A program made the position numbers and the translations under genes. A DNA stretch of 64,000 nucleotides from JAJXWB01 sp046349085 (GTDB lineage Bacteria > Pseudomonadota > Alphaproteobacteria > Rhizobiales > Beijerinckiaceae): assembly GCA_046349085.1 (NCBI GenBank), contig JAXMDA010000004.1:310001-374000 (forward strand), written 5' to 3'. The notes beneath the pieces are model-generated. The model was not told where the DNA came from. It searched no databases and worked only from the letters and a program-made list of their open reading frames with translations. Position 1 is the first letter of the stretch; each line of letters opens with the position of its first letter. Shown piece after piece: positions 51,802-61,174 of this stretch.

Positions 51802-53192
51802 GATGCGCCCCCAGCCTTGAGGATGTCCGTGACGACGCTGCGAAAGGCGTCGCCGCGCTTCTCGAAATTCGGAAACTGGTCGTAGGAGGCGCAGGCCGGC
51901 GACAGCAGCACGACCGGCTCCTGCGCTTGCGACAGCGCCGCGTCGCGCGCCGCGACGCGCGTGGCGACGTCGAGCGTCCCGCATTTTTCATAGGCGACCG
52001 CGCCGTCCAGCGTGCGCGCAAAATCGTCCGTCGCCGCGCCGATCAGATAGGCCTTGGCGACGCGCGAAAACAGCGGGCGCAGCGGCTCGATGCCGCCTTC
52101 CTTCGACTTGCCGCCGATGATCCAGAAGATGTCGCGGAACGACCGGAGCGCCTTTTCGGCGGCGTCGGCGTTCGTCGCCTTGGAATCGTTGACGAAGAGC
52201 GTGCGGCCGAGCTTTCCGACGCCCTCCATGCGATGCGCAAGCCCGGGAAAGCTGCGCAAGCCCGCCTGCACGCGCGCATGGTCGTTCGCCAGCTCGCCGA
52301 GCGCGGCGACGGCGGCGAGCGCGTTCTGCGCATTGTGCGCGCCGCGCAGGGAGGCGATGCCGGCGAGATCGGCGATCGGCGTCGAGACGCGCGCGGAGCG
52401 ATGCTCGATCGTCGTCCCCTGCGCGACGAGGCCATCCGCCATGCCGGGATGCGCGACGGATATCGCGATCGTCTCGCGCCCCGCCGCAAAGCGCCGTTCC
52501 GCGATCTCGCGCACGTAATGATCGTCGACCGAAATCACCGCGCGATCGGCGGCGGCCACGAGCCGCTCCTTGATGGCGGCGTAATTGTCCATCGTGCCGT
52601 GACGGTCGATGTGGTCGGGCGTGAGGTTGAGCAGTACGCCGACGGACGGGTCGAGCGACGGCGTGAGATCGATCTGGAAGGTTGAAAGCTCGATCACGTA
52701 GACGCGCTCGTCCGCGAGCGGCGCGAGCGCGAGAATGGGCGTGCCGATATTGCCGCCCATCTGCGTGTCCTTGCCGAACGACGTGAACAGATGCGCGGTC
52801 AGCGCCGTCGTCGTCGACTTGCCGTTGGTGCCGGTGATGGCGACGAACAGCGCGTTCGGCGCGTGCTTGCGGCGTTCGCGGCAGAAGATTTCGATATCGC
52901 CGATGATCTCGACGCCGGCGTCCTGCGCTTTTCTCACCGTCCAGTGCGGCTCGGGATGGGTGAGCGGCACGCCGGGCGAAAGGATGAAGGACGAAAACCG
53001 CGACCAGTCCGCGCTCGACAGGTCGACCGGCGCGAAACCTTCCGCCTTCGCCTTGTCGCGCGAAGCCGCGCTGTCGTCCCAGACCGAGACGTCGGCGCCG
53101 CCCGCCTTCAACGCATGAGCGGTCGCGAGCCCCGAGCCGCCGAGGCCGAACAGCGCGACTTTCCTGGTCGCAAAGGTTGTGGCGGCGATCAT
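51798..53192 (-). CDS. murD: UDP-MurNAc-L-alanine:D-glutamate ligase
   Basis: 464 residues. VALFGLGGSGLATAHALKAG opens the N-terminal domain; FVAITGTNGKSTTTALTAHL is the P-loop; LNLTPDHIDRHGTMDNYAAI is the central Mur block; FVNDSKATNADAAEKALRSF and FWIIGGKSKEGGIEPL the C-terminal part. It adds D-glutamate with ATP. Its ATG directly abuts the mraY stop, with no spacer. Confidence 0.96.
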   Translation of the reverse strand: MIAATTFATRKVALFGLGGSGLATAHALKAGGADVSVWDDSAASRDKAKAEGFAPVDLSSADWSRFSSFILSPGVPLTHPEPHWTVRKAQDAGVEIIGDIEIFCRERRKHAPNALFVAITGTNGKSTTTALTAHLFTSFGKDTQMGGNIGTPILALAPLADERVYVIELSTFQIDLTPSLDPSVGVLLNLTPDHIDRHGTMDNYAAIKERLVAAADRAVISVDDHYVREIAERRFAAGRETIAISVAHPGMADGLVAQGTTIEHRSARVSTPIADLAGIASLRGAHNAQNALAAVAALGELANDHARVQAGLRSFPGLAHRMEGVGKLGRTLFVNDSKATNADAAEKALRSFRDIFWIIGGKSKEGGIEPLRPLFSRVAKAYLIGAATDDFARTLDGAVAYEKCGTLDVATRVAARDAALSQAQEPVVLLSPACASYDQFPNFEKRGDAFRSVVTDILKAGGAS

Positions 53193-54275
53193 TCAGCGCA
53201 CCTTCAGGGTCGAGAGGCCGATCAGCGCCAGCACGAAGGCGACGATCCAGAAGCGCACGACGATCTGCGATTCCGACCAGCCGAGCTGCTCGAAATGATG
53301 GTGGATCGGCGCCATGCGGAATACGCGCTTGCCGGTCAGCTTGAAGGACGCGACCTGCACGATGACGGACAGCGTCTCCAGCACGAACAGGCCGCCGATG
53401 ATCATCAGCACGATCTCGTGCTTCACCGCCACCGCGACCGTGCCGATGAGCCCGCCGAGCGCGAGCGAGCCGGTATCGCCCATGAATATCTGCGCGGGCG
53501 GCGCGTTGAACCACAGGAAGCCGAGCCCCGCGCCGATCAGCGCGCCGCAGACGACGGTCAGTTCGCCGGTGCCGGGCACGAAATTGATGGCGAGATAATT
53601 CGAGAAGATCGCATTGCCCGCCAGGTACGCGATGAGCGCGAAAGCGCCGGCCGCAATCATCGCCGGCACGATCGCCAGTCCGTCCAGACCGTCGGTCATG
53701 TTCACCGAATTGCCGGCCGCCACGATCACGAAGGGGCCGAACAGCAGGAAGCCCAGCCCGAGATTGAAGGCGAAACCCTTGCCGAACGGCAGCGCCAGCA
53801 TGGTGGCGTTGGCTGCGCCGACGCGCATCATGGCGATGCAGGCGATGAGCGCGATCAGCGCCTCGAACGACAGGCGCATCCGGCCCGAGAAGCCCTTGTG
53901 CGACTGCCGCGTGACTTTCAGATAATCGTCGTAGAAGCCGATGAGGCCGAAGCCCGTCATCACCAGCAGCACGATCCACACGTAGGGGTTGGTCAGGCGC
54001 GCCCACAGCAGCGTGGCGAAGATCAGCCCGGACAGGATCATCAGCCCGCCCATGGTCGGCGTGCCCTTCTTGGTCAGAAGGTGCGACTGCGGCCCGTCCT
54101 CGCGGATCGGCTGGCCCTTGCCCTGCTTGATGCGCAGCGCGGCGATGATGCCGGGCCCGAAGAAGAAGACGAAGAACAGCGCCGTCGCCGCCGCGCCGCC
54201 GGCGCGGAACGTGATGTACTTGAACAGGTTGAGCGGACCGAAGACGTGTGCGAAGTCCGCGAGCCAGGTCAGCAT
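53193..54275 (-). CDS. mraY: Phospho-N-acetylmuramoyl-pentapeptide transferase
   Basis: 360 residues with about ten membrane segments. KKGTPTMGGLMILSGLIFAT, GFGLIGFYDDYLKVTRQSHK (the catalytic Asp-Asp), FVIVAAGNSVNMTDGLDGLA and FNAPPAQIFMGDTGSLALGG and MAPIHHHFEQLGWSESQIVV are the diagnostic MraY blocks. It transfers phospho-MurNAc-pentapeptide to undecaprenyl phosphate to make lipid I. Confidence 0.97.
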   Translation of the reverse strand: MLTWLADFAHVFGPLNLFKYITFRAGGAAATALFFVFFFGPGIIAALRIKQGKGQPIREDGPQSHLLTKKGTPTMGGLMILSGLIFATLLWARLTNPYVWIVLLVMTGFGLIGFYDDYLKVTRQSHKGFSGRMRLSFEALIALIACIAMMRVGAANATMLALPFGKGFAFNLGLGFLLFGPFVIVAAGNSVNMTDGLDGLAIVPAMIAAGAFALIAYLAGNAIFSNYLAINFVPGTGELTVVCGALIGAGLGFLWFNAPPAQIFMGDTGSLALGGLIGTVAVAVKHEIVLMIIGGLFVLETLSVIVQVASFKLTGKRVFRMAPIHHHFEQLGWSESQIVVRFWIVAFVLALIGLSTLKVR

Positions 54276-54285
54276 TGCTTTATCC

Positions 54286-55710
54286 TCAGGCGGTCGCGCC
54301 CTGCGGCGAGGCGAAGGCCTTTCGCATCGCCGCCACGAGCGGTCCCATGCGGCTCCCGTTGGAGCCCTTGATCATGACGACGTCGCCGGCGCCGAGCGCG
54401 TCCAGCACGATGGGTTCGAGCGCGGCGGCATTGGCCGCATGGGCGCCGCGCCGCCCGGCCGGAATAGCCTCCGCCAGCGCGCGCATCAATGGTCCGGCCG
54501 TGAACACCAGATCCACCTGGTTTCGTTCGATATCCTCGGCAATCGCGGCGTGCAGCGCCGGCCCGTCGGGGCCAAGCTCCAGCATGTCGCCGAGCACGGC
54601 GATTCGCCGCGCGCCTTTCGCCGCGCCGAGCAGGTCGAGCGCCGCGCGCATCGAGGCGGGATTGGCGTTGTAGCTCTCGTCGATCAGCGTGAACGGCCCG
54701 TCGGCCGCCTCGAGCGTCTCGCGCTGGCCGCGGCCGGCCGGCGGCTCGAAATGCGCCAGCGCGCGCGCGGCGGCGGCAAGCTCGAGGCCTGCGGCGCGCG
54801 CCGCCAGCAGCACGGCCAGCGAATTCATGGCGATATGCCTGCCCGGCGCGCCGATCCTGTAGTCGAGGTCCTGCCCCAGCGCGCGCGCTTTCACGCGCGT
54901 CGTCTGGCCGTCGACCTCGCATTCGAGGAGGATCGCATCGGCCTCTTCGCTCTCGCCGAACGACAGCGTGAAGCGCACGCCCGCGTCGCGCGCCGCCGCG
55001 CGCAGCCGCTCGAATTGCGCGTCGTCGCGATTGAGAATGGCGACGCCGCCACGCTGGAGGCCCGAGAATATCTCGGCCTTGGCGTCGGCAATGGCCTCGA
55101 TCGAGGCGAAATGCGCGAGATGCACGGGCGCGATGCGCGTGATGATCGCGACATGCGGCCGCGCCATGGCGACGAGCGGCGTGATCTCGCCGGCATGATT
55201 CATGCCGATCTCGAACACGCCGAAACGCGCCGATTGCGGCATCCGCGCCAGCGTTAGCGGCACGCCCCAGTGGTTGTTGTAGGAGGCCGCCGACGCATGG
55301 GTCTCGCCCGCGCTTGCAAGCGCGCAACGAAGCAACTCCTTGGTCGTCGTCTTGCCGACCGAGCCGGTCACCGCGACGATGCGCGCCTTGGAGCGCGCGC
55401 GCGCCGCGCGGCCGAGGCCCTCGAGCGCGACGAGCGTGTCTTTGGCTACATAGAGCGGGCCCGCGCCGGCCAGCGCGTCGGCATGGGCCTCGTCGACGAC
55501 CGCGGCCGCCGCGCCCGCCTCGAAGGCCTTGCGCACGTAATCGTGGCCGTCGGAATTGTCGCCTTTCAGCGCGACGAAGAGATCGCCGTCCTGCAGCGTG
55601 CGCGTGTCGATGGACACGCCCGTGATCCCGCGCGCCGGCAGGGCGCCGCTCACCCGCGCGCCGAGCGGCGCGACGAGCGCGAGCGGTGTCCAGAGCGTCT
55701 CGTCGTTCAT
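54286..55710 (-). CDS. murF: UDP-MurNAc-tripeptide-D-alanyl-D-alanine ligase
   Basis: 474 residues. ITGVSIDTRTLQDGDLFVAL opens the N-terminal domain, IVAVTGSVGKTTTKELLRCA is the P-loop, ARFGVFEIGMNHAGEITPLV and RIAPVHLAHFASIEAIADAK the central region, and DESYNANPASMRAALDLLGA the C-terminal block. It completes the UDP-MurNAc-pentapeptide. The ATG overlaps the murE stop by four bases (ATGA). Confidence 0.96.
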   Translation of the reverse strand: MNDETLWTPLALVAPLGARVSGALPARGITGVSIDTRTLQDGDLFVALKGDNSDGHDYVRKAFEAGAAAAVVDEAHADALAGAGPLYVAKDTLVALEGLGRAARARSKARIVAVTGSVGKTTTKELLRCALASAGETHASAASYNNHWGVPLTLARMPQSARFGVFEIGMNHAGEITPLVAMARPHVAIITRIAPVHLAHFASIEAIADAKAEIFSGLQRGGVAILNRDDAQFERLRAAARDAGVRFTLSFGESEEADAILLECEVDGQTTRVKARALGQDLDYRIGAPGRHIAMNSLAVLLAARAAGLELAAAARALAHFEPPAGRGQRETLEAADGPFTLIDESYNANPASMRAALDLLGAAKGARRIAVLGDMLELGPDGPALHAAIAEDIERNQVDLVFTAGPLMRALAEAIPAGRRGAHAANAAALEPIVLDALGAGDVVMIKGSNGSRMGPLVAAMRKAFASPQGATA

Positions 55711-57164
55711 CGCGCCTCGCCTTCGAGCGCCGCGCGCACGGCCTCGTGATCGGAGAAAGGAATTGTCTTCGACCCTATGATCTGGCCGGTTTCATGGCCC
55801 TTGCCGGCGACCAGCAGAACATCGCCCGGCGCCAGCAGCTTGACGCCCGCCGCGATCGCGGCCGCCCGGTCGCCGATCTCGCGCACGTCGGCGTTCATGT
55901 GCGTCTTCGCGCCCTCGAGAATGGCGGCGCGAATGCTCGCGGGCGCCTCGCTGCGCGGATTGTCGTCGGTCACGATGGTGATGTCGGCCAGCCGCGCAGA
56001 AATCTCGCCCATGATCGGCCTTTTTCCCCGGTCGCGGTCGCCGCCGCAGCCGAATACGACGATCATTTTCCCCTGCGCGAAGGGGCGCAGCGCGGAAATC
56101 GCCGTCTCCAGCGCGCCGGGCTTGTGCGCATAATCGACGAAGGCCGCGCCGCCGTTGCGCTCGCCGACGCGCTCGATGCGGCCGGGCGCGCCGACCAGTC
56201 TCTCGAGCGCGGAAAAAACATTGCGCGGGGTCTCGCCGCAGGCGATGGCGAGCCCGGCGGCGACGAGCGCGTTGGACGTCTGGAATTCGCCGGCAAGCGG
56301 CAGCAGGACGCGATAGGCCTTGCCCTCGCATTCCAGCATCAGGCGCGTCGCAAAACCTTCCGCCGCACGCTCGATGAGGCGGACCGCATGGCCCTTGCGA
56401 CCCACCGTGCGCACGTCGAGCCCGCGTGCTTCACAAGCCGCGATCACGCGTGGCGCAACATCTGTGTCGGCGTCGATGACCGCCGGCTGGCCCGGCTGCA
56501 GCAGCGCCTCGAACAGCCGCAGCTTGGCGGAAAGATAATCGTCGAGCGTGGCGTGATAATCGAGATGGTCGCGCGACAGGTTGGTGAAGGCGGCGGCCGC
56601 GAGCCGCACGCCGTCGAGGCGGCGCTGGTCGAGCCCGTGCGAGGAGGCTTCCATGGCCAGATGCGTCACGCCGTCCTGGGCGAGCTTTTCCAGCGTTTCG
56701 TGCAGCGTGATCGAATCCGGCGTCGTCAGCGAGCCGTAGACGGCGCCGGACGGCGCGACGACGCCAATCGTGCCCATGGACGCCGCCTGCCGTCCGCAGA
56801 ACAGCCAGATCTGGCGCAGGAAGGCGGCGATCGAGGTCTTGCCGCTCGTGCCCGTCACCGCGGCGATGGTCGCGGGTTGCAAGGGATGGAAGCGCGCCGC
56901 CGCGCGCGAAAGCGCGAGCCGCACATCGGCGACGACGACGACGGGCGCGTCCAGCGGCCTGTCAGGCGCGCGCGCCGCCACCACGGCGACGGCGCCGCGC
57001 GCGATCGCGTCGGGCGCGAAGGAGAGGCCGTCGGCCTGGGTGCCGGGCACGGCGAAGAACAGGCTGCGCGGACCGGCCTTGCGGCTGTCGGCTGCGAGTC
57101 CCGCGATGTCCAGCGCCGCATGGCGGCTTTCGGCCGCTTCGGGTATGAGCGCGTCGAACCGCAT
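55707..57164 (-). CDS. murE: UDP-MurNAc-dipeptide:meso-diaminopimelate ligase
   Basis: 485 residues from the ATG overlapping the ftsI stop by one base. LAADSRKAGPRSLFFAVPGT opens the N-terminus. The P-loop reads VTGTSGKTSIAAFLRQIW; GTNGKTS is more common, so Ser replaces Asn. LTTPDSITLHETLEKLAQDG and LSRDHLDYHATLDDYLSAKL follow. ITIVTDDNPRSEAPASIRAA carries DNPR, the motif that selects meso-diaminopimelate. It adds the third amino acid of the stem peptide. Confidence 0.96.
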   Translation of the reverse strand: MRFDALIPEAAESRHAALDIAGLAADSRKAGPRSLFFAVPGTQADGLSFAPDAIARGAVAVVAARAPDRPLDAPVVVVADVRLALSRAAARFHPLQPATIAAVTGTSGKTSIAAFLRQIWLFCGRQAASMGTIGVVAPSGAVYGSLTTPDSITLHETLEKLAQDGVTHLAMEASSHGLDQRRLDGVRLAAAAFTNLSRDHLDYHATLDDYLSAKLRLFEALLQPGQPAVIDADTDVAPRVIAACEARGLDVRTVGRKGHAVRLIERAAEGFATRLMLECEGKAYRVLLPLAGEFQTSNALVAAGLAIACGETPRNVFSALERLVGAPGRIERVGERNGGAAFVDYAHKPGALETAISALRPFAQGKMIVVFGCGGDRDRGKRPIMGEISARLADITIVTDDNPRSEAPASIRAAILEGAKTHMNADVREIGDRAAAIAAGVKLLAPGDVLLVAGKGHETGQIIGSKTIPFSDHEAVRAALEGEAR

Positions 57165-59086
57165 CAATGATTGTCCGCGGTCTTGGCGGCAGGCATGTTC
57201 GCCTTGGCGTAGCCCATGCGCGCGAGCAGCGGGAACGGCGTCTCAGGCGCCTTGAAGCGCGGCTCGAGGCCGAGAATCGGCCCCGCCCGCTCCAGGATCC
57301 GTCCGGTCACGACGCCGGCATTGTAGGCCGCCGTCGCATAGCCGTGCGTCTCCGGCGCCGCCTGCGGCTCGTCCATCACGGTGGCGACGAGATAGCGCGG
57401 CTTGTCGGCCGGGGCCAGCGCCATGAAGGTGGTGAACAGCTTGGTCTTCGAATAACGGCCGTTGACGACCTTCTCCGCCGTGCCCGTCTTGCCGCCGACG
57501 AAATAGCCGGGAATGTCCACCTTGCGCGCGCTGCCGACCTCGGCGTTGAGGCGCATGACGTAGCGCAGCGCCTCGCTGGTCTCGGGCTTCACCACCTGCG
57601 GCGCGCCGCGCCGCGCCTCTTCCTCGCTGCGCTTGATGAAGGTCGGCCTGATGAGATAGCCGCCGTTGGCGAGCGCGCCCACCGCCATCATCGCCTGCAG
57701 CGGCGCGACGGCGAGGCCGTGGCCGAAGGCGATGGTCATCGTGTTCAGCTCGCCCCAGTTCTTCGGCACGATCGGCTCGGCCGATTCCGGCAGCTCCGTG
57801 CGCATCCGGTCGAGCTGGCCCATCTTGCGCAGGAAGGTCTTGTGGCCTTCCACGCCCACCATCAGCGCCATGCGCGCCGTGCCGATGTTGGAAGAATAGG
57901 TGAAGACCTCGGGCACCGTGAGCGAGCGGTTCTTGGCGTGATAATCGTGAATCTTGAAGCGCCCGTAGCGCAGCGCGTTGCGGGCGTCGATCTGCGAATT
58001 GAGGTTGACCTTGGCGTTGTCGAGCGCCATCGCCACGGTCAGCGCCTTGAAGGTCGAGCCCATTTCGAACACGCCGACGTTCATGCGGTTGATGTGGTCG
58101 GGCTTGAGCGCGTCGGCGGGATTGTTCGGGTCGTAGTCGGGCAGCGAGGCGAGCGCCACGACCTCGCCGGTGTTGACGTCGAGAATGGCGGCGGCCGCCG
58201 CCTTGGCGCGGAAATGCTCCATGCCCTTGGCGAGTTCGTCGCGCAGCGCGAACGTCGCTTTCGCGTCGAGCGACAGGCTGATGGGCTTGAGATTTTCGGC
58301 GGAGAGATCGAAGCCCGCGCCGTGCAGGTCGGCGAGCCCCTGCCCGTCGATATATTTCTCCATGCCGGCAATGCCCTGATTGTCGACATTGGTGAAGCCG
58401 AGCACATGCGCGGCGAGCGGGCCGTTGGGATAGACGCGCTTGTTCTCCGGCCAGAAGCCGACGCCCGGCAGGCCGAGGCGATAGACTTCCTGCTGCTGCT
58501 TCGGGCTGACTTCGCGCTTCACCCAGACGAAGCCCTTGCGCGAGCCGAGTTTTTCACGAAGCTCGCGCGCGTCGACGTCGGGCAGCACGGCGGTCAGCAG
58601 TTCGGTCGCCTCGTCCTTGTCGATGATGCGACGCGGCTCGGCGAAGATCGACATGACGCGCACGTCCGTCGCCAGCACCTCGCCGTTGCGGTCGAGCATG
58701 TCCGGCCGCGCGGCGGCGGAAGCGGCGGCGGCGGCGGCGCGCATGCTCTGCGGATTGGGCTTGAAGCCGAGCCAGATCAGCTTGCCGGCGATGACGCAGT
58801 AGAGCAGGCCGAAGCAGACGGCGACGAGCCGGATGCGCCGGTCGCTCTTTTCCAGCTTGGTGGACAGAAGGCCCCTGGCCCAGTTGCGGAAGCGCTCCGT
58901 GCGCGACAGTTCCGGCGCGCGCGGCGCGGGGGTCGTGTCAAAGGAGTCTGGACCACCGTCATCGCAAGCGGAGCGAGGCGATCCGGCCACCGGCGCCTCT
59001 TGGGGATGGATCGCTTCGTCGCTTGCGTTCCTCGCTATGACGGGCGCCACGACTTCGTCCGACGGCATGTTCTGCTGCTCGTTCAT
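57164..59086 (-). CDS. ftsI: Septal transpeptidase FtsI (PBP3)
   Basis: 640 residues from the ATG overlapping the ftsL stop (ATGA). Residues 15-45 translate a family B repeat (VIARNASDEAIHPQ at one arm). The membrane segment is near 86-107 (RLVAVCFGLLYCVIAGKLIW), giving a cytoplasmic tail of about 85 residues, long for FtsI. The transpeptidase has SxxK as STFK near 344-347, SSN near 398 and KTG in GGKTGTAEK near 532. It crosslinks septal peptidoglycan with FtsW. Confidence 0.96.
   Translation of the reverse strand: MNEQQNMPSDEVVAPVIARNASDEAIHPQEAPVAGSPRSACDDGGPDSFDTTPAPRAPELSRTERFRNWARGLLSTKLEKSDRRIRLVAVCFGLLYCVIAGKLIWLGFKPNPQSMRAAAAAASAAARPDMLDRNGEVLATDVRVMSIFAEPRRIIDKDEATELLTAVLPDVDARELREKLGSRKGFVWVKREVSPKQQQEVYRLGLPGVGFWPENKRVYPNGPLAAHVLGFTNVDNQGIAGMEKYIDGQGLADLHGAGFDLSAENLKPISLSLDAKATFALRDELAKGMEHFRAKAAAAAILDVNTGEVVALASLPDYDPNNPADALKPDHINRMNVGVFEMGSTFKALTVAMALDNAKVNLNSQIDARNALRYGRFKIHDYHAKNRSLTVPEVFTYSSNIGTARMALMVGVEGHKTFLRKMGQLDRMRTELPESAEPIVPKNWGELNTMTIAFGHGLAVAPLQAMMAVGALANGGYLIRPTFIKRSEEEARRGAPQVVKPETSEALRYVMRLNAEVGSARKVDIPGYFVGGKTGTAEKVVNGRYSKTKLFTTFMALAPADKPRYLVATVMDEPQAAPETHGYATAAYNAGVVTGRILERAGPILGLEPRFKAPETPFPLLARMGYAKANMPAAKTADNH
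58956..59043. repeat. Family B palindromic repeat inside the ftsI coding sequence
   Basis: The left end CCGTCATCGCAAGCGGAGCG and the right end CGCTTGCGTTCCTCGCTATG and ACGG are imperfect complements of each other, as in intergenic family B copies. The reading frame of ftsI continues through it. The element encodes about 30 residues of the cytoplasmic tail. Confidence 0.85.
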
Positions 59087-59493
59087 CTCGGCTTCCTCGC
59101 CGCGGGCGTGGCCGTCGGCGTCGCCGGGGCGGAAGACCGGCTCGCGCTCGGCGTGTTCGTCGGCTCCGCCAGCCCCAGCGCCTCGAGTTTCTTGCCGATC
59201 TCGTCGCCGCGCGCGGCGCGGTCGGGCAATTGCGCGAAGGTGACGATCTGGTTTGGACGGGTCATCTCCAGGTCGGTCAGATATTTGTCGGCAAGCGGCA
59301 GAAGCCGGTCGGGCCGCGTCAGATGCGCCCATTCCGCGCGCTGCATATTGAGGCCGTCGCGCTCCATCTGAATTTGGCGCGTGAGCTTGGCGATCTGATC
59401 GGCGCGATAGATCGTCTGGTACTTGATCGTATAGGCGTAGACCGCCGAACCGACGAGCGCCGCCGCCGCAACGATATTGAGAAAGCGGATCAT
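59083..59493 (-). CDS. ftsL: Cell division protein FtsL
   Basis: 136 residues. One membrane segment (FLNIVAAAALVGSAVYAYTI) is followed by a short coiled-coil (AKLTRQIQMERDGLNMQRAE) and WAHLTRPDRLLPLADKYLTD, a conserved pattern of FtsL proteins. The C-terminal tail is Pro/Ala/Thr-rich. It forms a divisome scaffold with FtsB and FtsQ and helps to activate FtsWI. It overlaps rsmH by four bases (ATGA) and ftsI by four. Confidence 0.9.
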   Translation of the reverse strand: MIRFLNIVAAAALVGSAVYAYTIKYQTIYRADQIAKLTRQIQMERDGLNMQRAEWAHLTRPDRLLPLADKYLTDLEMTRPNQIVTFAQLPDRAARGDEIGKKLEALGLAEPTNTPSASRSSAPATPTATPAARKPR

Positions 59494-60539
59494 CTGCGCC
59501 TCCCCCCTTTGCTCGACTGGCGATCGGGCAGAGCGGCCAGCGCGACGAGCCGCGCATCGAGCCCGAGCGCGGGCGCGTTCGTGCGCAGCGCGACGCGCAG
59601 TTTTGCGGAGCGCGCGCGTACATTGCCGGCGACTTCGGCCGCCGAGGGCGCAATCGCCTGGCGCGTCTGAAGCGTGAAGGTCGAAGCGGGCGGAGCGGGC
59701 TCGCCCGGCAGCAGGCGCGAGCGCGCCTCGCCGCGACCGGAGCGTTGCGCGAGGAACTGCTTCACGATGCGGTCTTCCAGCGAGTGAAAGGAGACGACGG
59801 CGAGCGCGCCGCCCTCGACCAGGATTTCCTCGGCGCCGGCCAGCGCGCGCACGAGTTCGCCGAGCTCGTCGTTGACGGCGATACGCAGGGCCTGGAACGT
59901 ACGCGTCGCCGGATGAATGTCGCCGGGCTTGCCGGGGATGGCGCGCTGCACAAGGTCCGCCAGCGCGGCTGTCGTGGCGATCGGCGCCGTTTTGCGCGCA
60001 TTGACGATGAAGCGCGCGATACGGCGCGAGGCGCGGTCTTCGCCGTAATGATAGATGATGTCGGCGAGCCGCTCTTCGTCTTCTTCGTTGACGATGTCGG
60101 CGGCGCTGCGTCCAGCGCTTTCCATGCGCATGTCGAGCGGCCCGTCGAAGCGGAAGGAAAAGCCGCGCGCCGCCTCGTCGAACTGCATGGACGACACGCC
60201 GATGTCGAGCGCGACGCCGTCGACTTTCGCTATTCCGAGCGCGCGAAGCTCGCGCGCGAGATCGCCGAAGCGCGCCTGCACCAGCGTCAACCGCCCGCCG
60301 GAAGCCGCCACCAGCTCGGCGCCGGCGCGGATGGCGGAAGGATCGCGGTCGAACGCCACCACGCGCGCGCCCGGCGTCGCCAGAATGGCGCGCGAATATC
60401 CGCCCGCGCCGAACGTGCCGTCGACATAGAGGCCGCCGTCGCGCGGCCGAAGGCCCTCGAGAACTTCCTGGAGAAGCACGGGAACGTGGCGGGCCGGTCC
60501 GCCTGCGGGGGGCATGGCCTCCCCGCGGCCCGTCATCAT
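59490..60539 (-). CDS. rsmH: 16S rRNA (cytosine-1402-N4)-methyltransferase
   Basis: 349 residues from the first of two tandem ATGs, which overlaps the mraZ stop (ATGA). GPARHVPVLLQEVLEGLRPR, VDGTFGAGGYSRAILATPGA, MQFDEAARGFSFRFDGPLDM, TRTFQALRIAVNDELGELVR and VVSFHSLEDRIVKQF are classical RsmH/MraW blocks. It methylates C1402 of 16S rRNA. It is the second dcw gene, as usual. Confidence 0.96.
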   Translation of the reverse strand: MMTGRGEAMPPAGGPARHVPVLLQEVLEGLRPRDGGLYVDGTFGAGGYSRAILATPGARVVAFDRDPSAIRAGAELVAASGGRLTLVQARFGDLARELRALGIAKVDGVALDIGVSSMQFDEAARGFSFRFDGPLDMRMESAGRSAADIVNEEDEERLADIIYHYGEDRASRRIARFIVNARKTAPIATTAALADLVQRAIPGKPGDIHPATRTFQALRIAVNDELGELVRALAGAEEILVEGGALAVVSFHSLEDRIVKQFLAQRSGRGEARSRLLPGEPAPPASTFTLQTRQAIAPSAAEVAGNVRARSAKLRVALRTNAPALGLDARLVALAALPDRQSSKGGRRR

Positions 60540-61033
60540 TCCCGTGCTCCAGGCCCGGGCGGCGTGTGGCCCGCCGCCCCTCTGGCTCCGGTCAGTTTCC
60601 GTAAGTCGCGCGCCCGGTTTCTGGCCTCTTCCTGCTGCGCGCGAAAACGTCCCGGCTCCCAGATCTGAAACTTGTGCCCCATGCCGACGAAGCTGACCTC
60701 CCCGGCGATCGAGGCTTGCGCCTTGCACTGCTCGCTCAATTGCACGCGGCCTTCCGGATCCACTTTCAGGCGCTCGCTCATGCCCATCAGGGCGCGCGAG
60801 AGAACGTCCCGCTCCTCCGTGTAGGGAGGATATGTCTCCAGCATGGCGTCCAGTTCCGCCAGCAGCGCATGGCCGCCGCAATCCACGGCCGGCGCGTCCA
60901 GCGAAGGATGAACGAACAGCCCCTCGAACCCGTCCTTCGCCAGCGCCGCCCGGAAGGGCGCCGGGATCGAGACCCGCCCCTTGGCGTCGATCCGGCTGGT
61001 GAAATTGCCGAGAAAGAGTTCCCGCTCCGCCAC
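60536..61033 (-). CDS. mraZ: Transcriptional regulator MraZ
   Basis: 165 residues from a GTG giving VAERELFLGNFTSRIDAKGR; a second GTG at 61045 would add four residues, and neither has a strong Shine-Dalgarno match. Two AbrB-type SpoVT repeats are seen: IDAKGRVSIPAPFRAAL and VDPEGRVQLSEQCKAQASIA. MraZ binds repeated TGGGN boxes and controls the dcw operon. Such boxes are seen just upstream of this gene. Confidence 0.92.
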   Translation of the reverse strand: MAERELFLGNFTSRIDAKGRVSIPAPFRAALAKDGFEGLFVHPSLDAPAVDCGGHALLAELDAMLETYPPYTEERDVLSRALMGMSERLKVDPEGRVQLSEQCKAQASIAGEVSFVGMGHKFQIWEPGRFRAQQEEARNRARDLRKLTGARGAAGHTPPGPGARE

Positions 61034-61139
61034 TCGAATTCTCACGCGTACACGTCGCCGCCTCAGGCCCGCGCGCAAAGGACCGGTCCGTATCCGCCGC
61101 TTGGCGGACGGTGTCGGAACTGTGCTGCACTGAACTCGA

Positions 61140-61174
61140 CGGGATGATTTGGGATAGCATGGGAGATTATGGGC
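61140..61174. promoter_or_regulatory. MraZ-type operator array
   Basis: Four boxes at exact 10-bp period on the plus strand: CGGGA, TGGGA, TGGGA and TGGGC, each separated by 5 bases. This matches the published TGGGN-N5 repeat bound by MraZ in enterobacteria. The array overlaps the -10 and reaches the -35 of the minus-strand promoter, so MraZ would block it (inference). Confidence 0.78.

Noticed and set aside
58956..59043. The ftsI repeat as a frameshift or pseudogene mark
   Set aside because: The frame is uninterrupted, the membrane segment and all three catalytic motifs follow in order, and the gene is part of an intact operon.
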